This document shows, in pieces, positions 26,966 to 35,332 of a stretch of DNA of 64,000 nt. Source of the DNA: an uncultured Pelagibacteraceae bacterium. GTDB taxonomy: Bacteria; Pseudomonadota; Alphaproteobacteria; Pelagibacterales; Pelagibacteraceae. Positions within the stretch are counted from its first letter, which is position 1. Each line of letters begins with the position of its first letter. The stretch spans positions 20,825 to 84,824 of the forward strand of contig CACJUF010000003.1 of the NCBI GenBank assembly GCA_902596515.1, written 5' to 3'. The notes beneath the pieces were generated by a model. It worked only from the letters and a program-made list of their open reading frames with translations, was not told the origin of the DNA and searched no databases. The translations under genes and the position numbers were made by a program.

Positions 26966-27735
26966 TTATTTCTCCACTTTGGTTTTCTTTTTTCTAAAAA
27001 AGCTGAAATACCTTCTTTTGCATCCATAGCCATCATATTGTATGTCATCATTTGACTGGTATATGAGTAAGCTTTTCTGAGAGGCATTTCTAACTGCTTA
27101 TAAAAAGCTTGTTTTCCAATTTTGATTGTTAAATTTGATTTTGATGCAATTTTTTTTGCAATTTTCATCGTCTCACTATTTAATTTTGATTTTGAAAAAT
27201 AATCGTTAATTAAACCAATTTCCTTTGCATAATTTGCTTTAATTGGTTCACCAGTAAGAAGCATCTTCATCATAGGTTTTCTATTAATCTTTCTACTAAC
27301 TGCAACCATAGGAGTACTACAAAACAATCCAATGTTTACTCCTGGTGTTGCAAAAAGTGCATCTTTTGTGCTGTAAGCTAAATCACAACTAGCAACTAAT
27401 TGACATCCTGCTGCATAAGCTGCACCATGAACTTTTGCAATAACTGGTTTTTTTCCCTCAACTATTTGAAGCATTAGCTTTGAACAAAGATTGAATAATT
27501 TTTTATATCTTTCTTTTTTCTTTAAGTTTTTTACTTCTTTTAAGTTATGACCTGCACTAAAACCTTTTCCAGCACCCTCTAGAATAACAACTTTAACTTT
27601 TTTATCTTTGTCTAATTTTTTTAAAACATTAATTAAATCTTTCAAATTTTTATAAGATAAAGAGTTATATGTTTTTGGCTCATTAATAATAACTCTTGCT
27701 ATATCTTTATTCTGATTGATGATTTTGATATTCAT
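26962..27735 (-). CDS. Enoyl-CoA hydratase/isomerase family protein
   Basis: 257 aa. Crotonase fold: LEGAGKGFSAGHNLKEVKN (oxyanion hole and CoA contact), HGAAYAAGCQLVASCDLAYST, and PGVNIGLFCSTPMVA. The usual catalytic Glu pair is not clear: the second position region reads VNIGLFC, so this may be an isomerase or ECHDC3-like branch rather than a classical hydratase. It sits in a minus-strand run with the nucleotidyltransferase. Confidence 0.85.
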   Translation of the reverse strand: MNIKIINQNKDIARVIINEPKTYNSLSYKNLKDLINVLKKLDKDKKVKVVILEGAGKGFSAGHNLKEVKNLKKKERYKKLFNLCSKLMLQIVEGKKPVIAKVHGAAYAAGCQLVASCDLAYSTKDALFATPGVNIGLFCSTPMVAVSRKINRKPMMKMLLTGEPIKANYAKEIGLINDYFSKSKLNSETMKIAKKIASKSNLTIKIGKQAFYKQLEMPLRKAYSYTSQMMTYNMMAMDAKEGISAFLEKRKPKWRNK

Positions 27736-27741
27736 TAAAAA

Positions 27742-28116
27742 CTATTTAAGTTTACCCTCTTCTCTCATCTTTGCTCTTATCTTAGTGGCTGAAATTTTTT
27801 GTATTTCCTCAGGTAAAACAATTTCTTCTATTTTGTAACCAACGCCTCTTCCATAACAAATGTTTGTAATATTGGGAACTAACATAATTTTAAAACGTCC
27901 CTCGAATTCTGGATTAAGTTTATCTTCAATATTTTTTTTTACTGTTTCAAAGTCAAATGGATTATCATCCACACCTTGTACGTCTCTGATTTGTATACAA
28001 ACTTGTCCAGTTTTCTTAATTATTTCTTTAAACAAAGTATAGTGGCCATCATGAAATGGTTGCCATCTTCCAAGCATTTGAGCAGTTGGTTTTTTATTAT
28101 CCCACTTGTAAGTCAT
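27742..28116 (-). CDS. Cytidylyltransferase-like nucleotidyltransferase
   Basis: 124 aa. GRWQPFHDGHYTLF (about 17-30) is the GxFxPxHxGH motif of the nucleotidyltransferase superfamily, and the C-terminal ISATKIR matches the second (ISSTxxR) motif. The protein is compact, smaller than NadD or CoaD. Its start overlaps the end of the P-loop kinase gene by one base. The pair may modify one metabolite by phosphorylation then nucleotidyl transfer; substrate unknown. Confidence 0.8.
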   Translation of the reverse strand: MTYKWDNKKPTAQMLGRWQPFHDGHYTLFKEIIKKTGQVCIQIRDVQGVDDNPFDFETVKKNIEDKLNPEFEGRFKIMLVPNITNICYGRGVGYKIEEIVLPEEIQKISATKIRAKMREEGKLK

Positions 28117-28523
28117 TATTTTATTTTCTTATATATCTTTGGAGCCCAATTTTTAGCATCTTGAGTTGTTACATGAAAGTCATACTTATCAGGTTTTACA
28201 AACATTTTATTTGTATCATCAAACCTACCCTCCTTAATTGTATCTACCCAAATAACAAAATCTGCTGGAAATAAACTTCTTGCCTCAGGAGTAGGACAAA
28301 TAAAATCTGCTACAACATAATTTCCATCATTTTTCAATTTTACTGCAAAGTCAGCCATTCTTTTTGCTTGTCTTTTTCTTCCTTCCTCAGAAAAATCCCA
28401 ATCATTAGCTTCTTTTCTTACTTCATCAGCATTTAATCTTTTAGCATTTAACATCGGACCAAGTTCGTTTGCTAACGTAGTTTTTCCTGATCCCGGTAGT
28501 CCCATTATTAAAATTATTTTCAT
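28116..28523 (-). CDS. P-loop kinase, adenylylsulfate-kinase-like
   Basis: 135 aa. Walker A GLPGSGKTTLANEL at about 8-21, followed by RLNADEVRKEANDWDFSEEGR, which resembles the APS kinase substrate loop (NADxxR...), and VVADFICPTPEARS, close to the APS kinase VSxISPYR region. It is shorter than full CysC (about 200 aa) and lacks parts of its C-terminal region, so APS may not be the substrate. First gene of the minus-strand run; divergent from the metF-like gene. Confidence 0.75.
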   Translation of the reverse strand: MKIILIMGLPGSGKTTLANELGPMLNAKRLNADEVRKEANDWDFSEEGRKRQAKRMADFAVKLKNDGNYVVADFICPTPEARSLFPADFVIWVDTIKEGRFDDTNKMFVKPDKYDFHVTTQDAKNWAPKIYKKIK

Positions 28524-28569
28524 TTGATATTAAATTGACACCTTTTTCAAAAAAGATAAAGATCTTATA

Positions 28570-29298
28570 ATGAAATTTTCTCTTGAAATAGGCCCTCAGA
28601 CAGATCTTGATACAGTACCTCAAGTAAAAGATGTTTATATCACAATGCTTCCAGGGGGTGACTATAGAGAAACAGCTCAACAGGCAGTTGAGTTAGTTAA
28701 AAAAGGTTTTAATCCTGTTCCTCATTTTCCTGCAAGGTCAATGCTGGATGAAAAACAACTAAAAGATTATGTTTCTAGGTGTAAAGATGGTGGGGTTAAA
28801 CAAGTTTTAGTAATTGGTGGCGGGAGAGAACCAATGGGAAAATTTGATAGCTCGTTTCAACTTTTAGAGACTGGTTATTTTGAGAAGATGACAATAGGAA
28901 TTGCTGGACACCCAGAGGGGAGTCCTGATATATCCGACTCAGATTTAGAAAAAGCTATGATAGATAAAAAGCCTTATGCTGATTACATCGTAACCCAATG
29001 GTTATTAGATCCCCAGCCTATTATAGATTTTGTTTCTAAACAAAGTGTACCAGTGCATGTGGGAATTACTGGGCCTCTAAAAATATCTAGCTTAATAAAA
29101 TTTGCTAATATCGTTGGTGCAAAAAATTCTCTTAATTTTCTTAAATCTAATTTTAGTAAGGCGTTAGATTTATTAAAACCTAAAGACCCTAATGATTTAA
29201 TTGGGAAAGTTAAATCGCATACTGATTTCTTCCACATTTATACATTCGGCGGCTTGAAGGAAACAAACAAGTGGTTGAAGGAGAATGGTTATGTCTAA
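28570..29298 (+). CDS. Methylenetetrahydrofolate reductase-like protein
   Basis: 242 aa, shorter than MetF (about 290). It has the TIM-barrel order of the family: SLEIGPQ at the start, NPVPHFPARSM, QVLVIGGGREP, GIAGHPEGSP and DYIVTQWLLD. It probably acts on CH2-THF with FAD. It overlaps the GcvT-like gene that follows, so the two are a functional pair: the transferase would load methyl or methylene on folate and this enzyme would interconvert it. Use as a biosynthetic MetF is also possible. Confidence 0.8.
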   Translation: MKFSLEIGPQTDLDTVPQVKDVYITMLPGGDYRETAQQAVELVKKGFNPVPHFPARSMLDEKQLKDYVSRCKDGGVKQVLVIGGGREPMGKFDSSFQLLETGYFEKMTIGIAGHPEGSPDISDSDLEKAMIDKKPYADYIVTQWLLDPQPIIDFVSKQSVPVHVGITGPLKISSLIKFANIVGAKNSLNFLKSNFSKALDLLKPKDPNDLIGKVKSHTDFFHIYTFGGLKETNKWLKENGYV

Positions 29299-30649
29299 AG
29301 AATTTGACTATACTAAACTAAAGCATGTTACTTCTGTTGATCAGTCAGATCGAAAAGTACCATACAATTTAAGACAAAGTGGGCCTACAAAAGTTGAAAT
29401 GTTAATTTCAACAAGAGTAAGAAAATCACCATATTGGCATTTATCAATGCAAGCAGGTTGTTGGAGAGCAACTGTTTATAATCGAATTTATCATCCTAGG
29501 GGATATGTGAAACCTGAAGATGGTGGTGCAATGGTTGAGTATGAAGCAATTGTAAATCATGTAACTATGTGGAATGTTGCTGTTGAAAGACAGATCCAAG
29601 TAAAGGGTCCTGATGCAGAAAAATTTGTTGATTACGTGATAACTCGAGATGCAACAAAAATCTCTCCGATGCGAGCAAGATATGTAATTTTATGTAACGC
29701 TTATGGAGGAGTTTTAAATGATCCAATACTTTTAAGAATTGCAAAAGATGAATTTTGGTTTTCTTTATCAGACTCGGACATTGGAATGTATTTACAAGGT
29801 GTTAATGCAGACGGTAAATTTAATTGCACTATCGAAGAAATAGATGCATGTCCTGTTCAAATTCAAGGGCCTAAATCAAAAGCTCTTATGAAAGATTTGT
29901 TAGGTGATCAGGTTGATTTAGAAAATATGCCTTTCTATGGTTTAGCTGAAGTTAAGGTTGCCGGAAGAAGTTGTGTTATCTCTCAATCAGGTTTTTCAGG
30001 TGAAGCTGGATATGAAATATATTTAAGGAATGCAACTTTATATGCCGATGAGATGTGGAATGCTGTTCTTGAAGCTGGAAAAAAACACCAGCTAATGGTT
30101 ATTGCCCCTGCTCACCACAGAAGAATTCAAGCTGGGATTCTTTCTTGGGGTCAAGATATGGATCAACAACATAACCCTTTCCAGTGTAATTTAGGTTATC
30201 AAGTTTCTTTATCAGGAAAAGGAGAATGGAAAAAAACTTCTGATTACGTAGGAAAAAAAGCTCTTGAAAAAATGGGCGCTGAAATCAAAGCTGGAAAAAA
30301 ACCATATAAGTTACAGTTGGTTGGTCTTGAATTAGGAGGAAAACCAATTGATGATTATGCACCAGATTTTTGGTTGATATCTAATGCAGATGGTGGTGAT
30401 CCAGTTGGTTTTGTAACATCACCGTGGTGGCATCCTGAAAAAAAAACTAATATTGCTATGGGATATGTTCCATTTGATGGAACTTTAAATGCCAATGGCT
30501 TTCCTAAAGGTAAAGTTGGAACTAAATTTAAAGTTCATTTACCAGAGAAATATTCAGATAAACCAGGAACACCTGTTGATGCCGTTATAGTTGATATTCC
30601 ATTTAAGGAATCTTATAACGCTAACACAAGAGAAGTGGTATCAGGTTAA
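29291..30649 (+). CDS. GcvT-family folate-dependent demethylase, substrate unknown
   Basis: 452 aa from the ATG at 29291, which has GGAG eight bases upstream; the ATG two codons earlier is the alternative. A GcvT fold covers most of the protein, e.g. QIQVKGPDAEKFVDYVITRD, IQGPKSKALMKDL, QSGFSGEAGYEIYL and RRIQAGILSWGQDMD. The N-terminal RKSPYWHLSMQAGCWRATVYN is unlike plain GcvT. Length and the coupled MetF-like gene recall LigM/DmdA-type demethylases. Neither vanillate nor DMSP can be assigned from sequence; it is longer than DmdA. Confidence 0.8.
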   Translation: MSKEFDYTKLKHVTSVDQSDRKVPYNLRQSGPTKVEMLISTRVRKSPYWHLSMQAGCWRATVYNRIYHPRGYVKPEDGGAMVEYEAIVNHVTMWNVAVERQIQVKGPDAEKFVDYVITRDATKISPMRARYVILCNAYGGVLNDPILLRIAKDEFWFSLSDSDIGMYLQGVNADGKFNCTIEEIDACPVQIQGPKSKALMKDLLGDQVDLENMPFYGLAEVKVAGRSCVISQSGFSGEAGYEIYLRNATLYADEMWNAVLEAGKKHQLMVIAPAHHRRIQAGILSWGQDMDQQHNPFQCNLGYQVSLSGKGEWKKTSDYVGKKALEKMGAEIKAGKKPYKLQLVGLELGGKPIDDYAPDFWLISNADGGDPVGFVTSPWWHPEKKTNIAMGYVPFDGTLNANGFPKGKVGTKFKVHLPEKYSDKPGTPVDAVIVDIPFKESYNANTREVVSG

Positions 30650-30653
30650 TTAT

Positions 30654-30686
30654 TTTTTAAGGGGAGTTTGCGCTCCCCTTAAAATC
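30654..30686. terminator. Hairpin after the demethylase gene
   Basis: AAGGGGAG and CTCCCCTT with a TTTGCG loop, extended by TTTT/AAAA to about 12 bp, directly follows the GcvT-like stop codon. No T-run comes after the stem on the plus strand, so termination may be partial. The small membrane-protein ORF begins just after it. Confidence 0.65.
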
Positions 30687-30690
30687 ATAA

Positions 30691-30795
30691 ATGACAAAGA
30701 GTTTCATTATTGTAGTTTGCATTATCATTGCTATTGCATTATTACTATTTCCGTTAATTGTATCTTACAAAGAACAAAAAAATAAAAAAAAATAA
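30691..30795 (+). CDS. Tiny membrane protein, 34 aa
   Basis: ATG at 30691 opens 34 codons ending in TAA that directly abuts the ATG of the YIP1-like gene at 30796. One hydrophobic span (about 4-25) with a basic tail (YKEQKNKKK). The zero-gap junction with the following gene is the main support. No family recognised; it could be a leader that couples translation. Confidence 0.5.
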   Translation: MTKSFIIVVCIIIAIALLLFPLIVSYKEQKNKKK

Positions 30796-31338
30796 ATGTT
30801 TGCTGAATTTTTAAATATAATTTTTAAATCTATAAAATTAGATAAAACACTTTATAGTGATAATAAAAATTTTGGTGAACCTGCGATATATTTTGCGGGT
30901 TTAATAATGATATTAGATGGTGTAGCTGGAGCTGTGGCTGCAAATACTGTGGTAAAAACAGCTATAGGTATGTCTGGTCTTACGGCAATTTTAACATGGT
31001 TCATTTGGGCGATTTTTATTTATGTGATTGGTGTAAAATTATTTCCAGATAAACAAACAAAAGTACCTTTTAAAAAAGTTCTGGTAGCGGTGGGTTTTGC
31101 TCATTCGCCAGGTTTACTAAGATTTTTTGCATTAACCCCCGAATTAATGATACCAATCATTTTTCTTACTCAATTCTGGATTTTTGCAAGTTTAATTATT
31201 TCAACAAAACAAATTTTAAATTTAAAATCTAATTTTAAAGCGTTTGGCATAATATTTTTATCATTTTTAATTATTGCTTTTTTATCAATATCTTTTGTTA
31301 TGAGTAGAATGAATGCTTTACCAATAAATAGTATCTAA
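30796..31338 (+). CDS. YIP1-family membrane protein
   Basis: 180 aa with about five hydrophobic segments. The YIP1-type core is seen as FGEPAIYFAGLIMI, LTWFIWAIFIYVIGVKLFP, and VAVGFAHSPGLLRFFAL. Bacterial members are of unknown function. The gene is preceded without a gap by a 34-codon ORF, and its 3' end overlaps the convergent CxxC small-protein gene by four bases. Confidence 0.78.
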   Translation: MFAEFLNIIFKSIKLDKTLYSDNKNFGEPAIYFAGLIMILDGVAGAVAANTVVKTAIGMSGLTAILTWFIWAIFIYVIGVKLFPDKQTKVPFKKVLVAVGFAHSPGLLRFFALTPELMIPIIFLTQFWIFASLIISTKQILNLKSNFKAFGIIFLSFLIIAFLSISFVMSRMNALPINSI

Positions 31339-31505
31339 ATTGGAAAGATTGTTTTTGAAACCCTGCATGATTTACAAATTTTAAATCCAGTCAAAATTAA
31401 ATTTTGGGTAACACTTTCATCAGTTTTTTTACATTCATCACAGATATCATTTAACTCATCAGCGTTAGTGTTATGCTGATCTTTTATATTATCATCTTCA
31501 ATCAT
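31335..31505 (-). CDS. Small CxxC...CxxC zinc-ribbon-like protein, 56 aa
   Basis: ATG at 31505 overlaps the stop of the DUF3726 gene by eight bases, and the frame runs 56 codons to TAG. An acidic N-terminus is followed by CDEC and, about 20 residues later, CKSC, the ligand spacing of a small zinc ribbon. Coupled to the dipeptidase-550aa-DUF3726 run and probably its last gene. No named family recognised. The two Cys pairs argue strongly for a real protein. Confidence 0.72.
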   Translation of the reverse strand: MIEDDNIKDQHNTNADELNDICDECKKTDESVTQNLILTGFKICKSCRVSKTIFPI

Positions 31506-32109
31506 TATCAGTTAAACCCGCCCCTGCAGCACCTTTTTTTAAACTTTCTGTTTCCTCAACAAAAGTTTTTTCTGATAATTGATATAAACTTTTCCAATCT
31601 TGCTCGGTAAAGTTGTCGTTATTTTCTAAAATTTTTACCTCTACGTTGTTTGCAATATTTGGACAATTTTTATTTAACAAGTTTGTGGAAATATTAACAT
31701 TTATATTTAATAGAAACTCATTTTTTTCAAACTTAAAAAAAATTTTTTTACCGATTACCTCTGAGCTTCTACTAAGAAATGGTAAAAATAGTAATGGGTA
31801 TGCAATTTTAGAAAAATTAATAGTTTTTATTTTTTCAATTTTTTCAATTTGATCTAAAAAACTTACACCTAAAATAATTGGGCAGTAAGAAAATTCAGCA
31901 CATTCATTATTTTGATTAATTAAATTAAGATTCTCAAACTTTTTGTCTTTTTTTTCATTTAAATATTTGTTTAAATTTTTAATTCCCTCAAAGTTAAACA
32001 TTTCTAATAATCTTACACTTTTTCCAACCTCTTCACTTATTCCCCAGGAGTAACCTAATGCTCTACTTGCGCGTTTAGAGGTTGTTTCAATTTCACTCAA
32101 AGATCTCAT
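31498..32109 (-). CDS. DUF3726 protein
   Basis: 203 aa. The N-terminus SLSEIETTSKRASRALGYSW with the following GISEEVGKSVRLLEM is the DUF3726 signature. The middle carries CPIILGVSFLDQ and AYPLLFLPFL. The family is of unknown function and widespread in alphaproteobacteria. Nine bases separate it from the 550-aa gene upstream, and its stop overlaps the CxxC small ORF. Confidence 0.82.
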   Translation of the reverse strand: MRSLSEIETTSKRASRALGYSWGISEEVGKSVRLLEMFNFEGIKNLNKYLNEKKDKKFENLNLINQNNECAEFSYCPIILGVSFLDQIEKIEKIKTINFSKIAYPLLFLPFLSRSSEVIGKKIFFKFEKNEFLLNINVNISTNLLNKNCPNIANNVEVKILENNDNFTEQDWKSLYQLSEKTFVEETESLKKGAAGAGLTDND

Positions 32110-32118
32110 AAAATTTAA

Positions 32119-33771
32119 TCAACGATAGACCCAATGCTGATTGTAATCTTTTAATTCATGTGGAAGTGGTGCTCCTTGAAACATGCAAATTCTTAACCAC
32201 TTATCTGATCTAGGATCAAATTTTAGTGCACCAAAAAAAGATAACTTTAATCGTAGCATATCGATTGGGACAACATTTTCATTAATTGTATTATCTTGAA
32301 TTTCAGCATATGGAAATTTTTCAACGATAAATGCGCGTCTTACAACATGTCTTAAATCTGCATTATTCATTAAAAATCTATCAATAGTTAAATCATCTTT
32401 ACATGAAATTAACTGATCATATAATTTTTTAATATCTCTAGCAATTGCAAGAGGTTGTTCTAATTCTGCACCTCCTTCCTCAAAACGATCTGCATACCTG
32501 GGCTCTTCTTTATTTTTAGAAATAAACCAAAAATTTCTTAAATTTGATTTATCTTTGAAATCCATTTTTAGAATATCTGGATATCTTTGCTTTAAAATAT
32601 TTTTAAGATCTAAAACTGTTCGTTCTGTGGGAATTCTAAAATACTTTTCCTCATCTGAGCTCATTCTTTTTATTAATGGCTGAACAATTTTATCAAAAGG
32701 TTCCATCATCATAGACACGATATACTCAATAGTTTCTTCACAGGTTTCTTTCTCTAACCATAAATATATTTCATTGAAAGGATATGGAGTTGAAAAATCT
32801 AATTGATCTTCGACAAATTCTAAAAATTTTTTTACATTAAAAAATAGTGAATTTATTTTTTTTATTTGAAATTCACTTTCAGAATTCCAACTGGTAATAT
32901 TTTTTAAGGAATCTTTTACACATTTTTTGAATAAATCTGCATCTTTTGAATTCACATTTTTAATTTCTCTAATTTCTTTTAATGCGATTTCTCTTGATAA
33001 AATCCAATTATTTAACAGGGTAGGATGATTTACAATAAAAGGTGCCATTCCTAGTCCAGTTGAATTTCCAATGCCAAGGTTTCTACAAATTTTTTTGTCT
33101 AAATTAACTGCTTTCTCTGGATTTTTATGTTTTGCTACATGATTAACTTGGTCAAAAGTGAATTGCCTTACTAAATAGACTAACATCATTTCTAATCTAA
33201 AAGGTCCATTAATTTCCGCCCTATTTTTAATTCTAAATCGATCTGCTAAACCAAACTTTCCAGAACCATAAACAGCGGTAGTTCTATATAAGTATCCAAC
33301 TTTTTCTAATAAATCTAAATCTGGCTGATTACCTTCGCTTAACTTTTCAACTACGTGATTAAAAACTCTAACCGATTTATTTGCTCTAGATAAAGTTAGT
33401 TCTTTATATGAAAGTCTACCAACCTCTTGCCTTGGGACTTCATTCTTCAATCTTTCAATATCTTTTTTTGAGGGAACCCCGTCATGCAAAGTAAAAGCAG
33501 CGTCCCATTTTGTTGCAATAACTCTATCTGATCTATCATTATCATCTATCTTGTTAGCAAAACAAACTAATGAGTAAACTCTTTTATCTTTTTTGAAAGA
33601 ATATATCGCTACGCCATATCCACCAGAATCTAAGTTGAATAAATCTCTGTTGTATTCCCAATCTTTAAATTCATCTAAAAAACTTCTTAGAAATGATAAT
33701 TTAGATTGATGAAAAGACCCTAGTCTAGACAATTTCATTATTATATTTGGATCTCTTAATTCGACTTTCAT
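32119..33771 (-). CDS. Conserved protein of unknown function, 550 aa
   Basis: No named domain recognised. Visible features: a strand-rich N-terminus (LDSGGYGVAIYSF, VYSLVCFANKI), a helical centre with RLEMMLVYLVRQFTFDQVNHVA, GIGNSTGLGMAPFIVNHP, and a C-terminal GALKFDPRSDKWLRICMFQG. No signal peptide and no transmembrane span, so probably cytoplasmic. It lies between an M19 dipeptidase (gap 3) and DUF3726 (gap 9); I recall this arrangement from other alphaproteobacteria, so a shared pathway is likely. Function unknown. Confidence 0.8.
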   Translation of the reverse strand: MKVELRDPNIIMKLSRLGSFHQSKLSFLRSFLDEFKDWEYNRDLFNLDSGGYGVAIYSFKKDKRVYSLVCFANKIDDNDRSDRVIATKWDAAFTLHDGVPSKKDIERLKNEVPRQEVGRLSYKELTLSRANKSVRVFNHVVEKLSEGNQPDLDLLEKVGYLYRTTAVYGSGKFGLADRFRIKNRAEINGPFRLEMMLVYLVRQFTFDQVNHVAKHKNPEKAVNLDKKICRNLGIGNSTGLGMAPFIVNHPTLLNNWILSREIALKEIREIKNVNSKDADLFKKCVKDSLKNITSWNSESEFQIKKINSLFFNVKKFLEFVEDQLDFSTPYPFNEIYLWLEKETCEETIEYIVSMMMEPFDKIVQPLIKRMSSDEEKYFRIPTERTVLDLKNILKQRYPDILKMDFKDKSNLRNFWFISKNKEEPRYADRFEEGGAELEQPLAIARDIKKLYDQLISCKDDLTIDRFLMNNADLRHVVRRAFIVEKFPYAEIQDNTINENVVPIDMLRLKLSFFGALKFDPRSDKWLRICMFQGAPLPHELKDYNQHWVYR

Positions 33772-33774
33772 ACT

Positions 33775-34740
33775 CTAAATATTTCTATAAAAATTATACC
33801 AATTGTTACCTAATATCCCATTAGTTTCTTCCTCAGAAAATCCAACTTTTCTTAATCCCTTCTCTATATTAAAAAAACCTCTAGCATCCTCAAACCAACC
33901 TGGTTGTTTAGGGAAACCAGGTTTGTTCTTGGAGCCTTCCCCATAATTTTTATTTTTAGACCAGGTACCGTTCCTCATCCACTCTACAATTTCATCAGGC
34001 TGATTCAAACATAAGTCAGATCCAATACCAATATTTTTGATATTCATTATATCTGACGTTCTCGCAATCATTTCACAAAAGCTATCTAAAGTACAATTAG
34101 TATTATTCTTTAAATGGTGAGGATATAAAGAAAAACCCAAAATTCCTCCACTATCACTTAAAACTTTTAATAGCTCGTTAGATTTATTTCTTTTAGCAGC
34201 ATGCCAAAAGCTTGGGTTAGCATGTGTGATTGCAATTGGTTTCTCACTTATTTCAATTGCGTCTAATGTGCTTTTTTCAGCAGAATGAGACATATCTATA
34301 ACTATTCCAACTCTGTTCATTTCTTTAATGACTTCACGTCCAAAATTAGTTACTCCACTATCAATTTTTTCATAACAGCCAGTTGCTAGAAGAGATTGGT
34401 TATTATAAGTTAATTGCATAAAACGACATCCAAGTTTATGTACTTTTTCTACTAAAGATATGTCATCCTCTATTGGTGAGCAGTTTTGGAACCCAAAAAA
34501 AATTGCAGTTTTTTTTTCTAATTTAGCTTTTTCAATATCTTTGAAATTTGTGCCTTGAAAAATTAAATCTGAATTTCTCTCAAAAAGTTTTTGCCACTTT
34601 TTAATTTCATTTAAAAATTCATTATAATCCTCATGATAGACAATTGTTACATGAACAGCATCTAGCTCAGCTTGTCTATTAATTTCAAAAACTTCTCTTG
34701 TCCAATTACAGTACTGTAAATTATCAATTTTATATTTCAT
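33775..34740 (-). CDS. Peptidase M19 (membrane dipeptidase) family protein
   Basis: 321 aa. Contains the M19 barrel blocks: FFGFQNCSPIEDD, CRFMQLTYNNQSLLATGCYE, VIDMSHSAEKSTLDAI, AITHANPSFWHAAKRN (His pair) and NIGIGSDLCL. The usual N-terminal HxD reads NLQYCNWTREVF, so one metal ligand set may be altered. No signal peptide, unlike renal dipeptidase, so a cytoplasmic substrate is likely. Upstream of the 550-aa gene with a three-base gap. Acts on dipeptides or an analogue in an unknown pathway. Confidence 0.85.
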   Translation of the reverse strand: MKYKIDNLQYCNWTREVFEINRQAELDAVHVTIVYHEDYNEFLNEIKKWQKLFERNSDLIFQGTNFKDIEKAKLEKKTAIFFGFQNCSPIEDDISLVEKVHKLGCRFMQLTYNNQSLLATGCYEKIDSGVTNFGREVIKEMNRVGIVIDMSHSAEKSTLDAIEISEKPIAITHANPSFWHAAKRNKSNELLKVLSDSGGILGFSLYPHHLKNNTNCTLDSFCEMIARTSDIMNIKNIGIGSDLCLNQPDEIVEWMRNGTWSKNKNYGEGSKNKPGFPKQPGWFEDARGFFNIEKGLRKVGFSEEETNGILGNNWYNFYRNI

Positions 34741-34839
34741 GAGTTTAATTTATTAAACCATATCAATATGTATTTGAAATTCTATTAATTTATTGAAATT
34801 TCAACAATTTTTTGAAATAAAGTTTCAATAAATATATTC

Positions 34840-35328
34840 ATGAATAAAAAAAATCTGAAAGTTTCAATAGTGATGGGCAGTCAATCTGACTTTAAAACAA
34901 TGAAATTAGCAAAACAAATTTTAAAAAAACTTAAAGTTCCTATGGAAACAAAGATTATTTCTGCACATAGAACTCCAATGAGAATGTATAAGTACGCATC
35001 TAATGCAGAAAAAAACAATATTGGGGTAATTATTGCAGGTGCTGGGGGCTCGGCGCATTTACCTGGAATGATCGCAGCACTTACTCAAATACCTGTATTA
35101 GGTGTTCCAATTGAGAGTAAAAAACTTAAAGGCTTAGACAGCTTGTTATCTATTGCTCAAATGCCAAAAGGAATTCCTGTAGGGACTTTGGCGATAGGAG
35201 AAGATGGAGCAATTAATGCTGCTATACTTGCTGCTTCAATTATTTCTAATAGTAATCCTAGCGTTAAATCTAAACTTAGAAGTTGGAGATTTTCTCAAAC
35301 AAAATCAGTTAAAAAAAATCCAAAATAA
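34840..35328 (+). CDS. purE: N5-carboxyaminoimidazole ribonucleotide mutase
   Basis: 162 aa. MGSQSDFKTMKLA, SAHRTPMRMYKYA, IIAGAGGSAHLPGM and GVPIESKKLKGLDSLLSI are the PurE signatures. It converts N5-CAIR to CAIR in purine synthesis, using the product of purK downstream. Preceded by a 99-base gap from the divergent dipeptidase, containing AT-rich repeats of TTTCAATAA type. Confidence 0.95.
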   Translation: MNKKNLKVSIVMGSQSDFKTMKLAKQILKKLKVPMETKIISAHRTPMRMYKYASNAEKNNIGVIIAGAGGSAHLPGMIAALTQIPVLGVPIESKKLKGLDSLLSIAQMPKGIPVGTLAIGEDGAINAAILAASIISNSNPSVKSKLRSWRFSQTKSVKKNPK

Positions 35329-35332
35329 TTCA

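Noticed and set aside
28524..28569. TTGACA/TATAAT-like promoter before the MetF-like gene
   Set aside because: The best hexamers are about 25 bases apart or overlap the start codon, so the match is not convincing.
35204..35332. Longer start for purK
   Set aside because: Lies inside purE; the PurK N-terminus GILGGGQLG starts just after the ATG at 35333.
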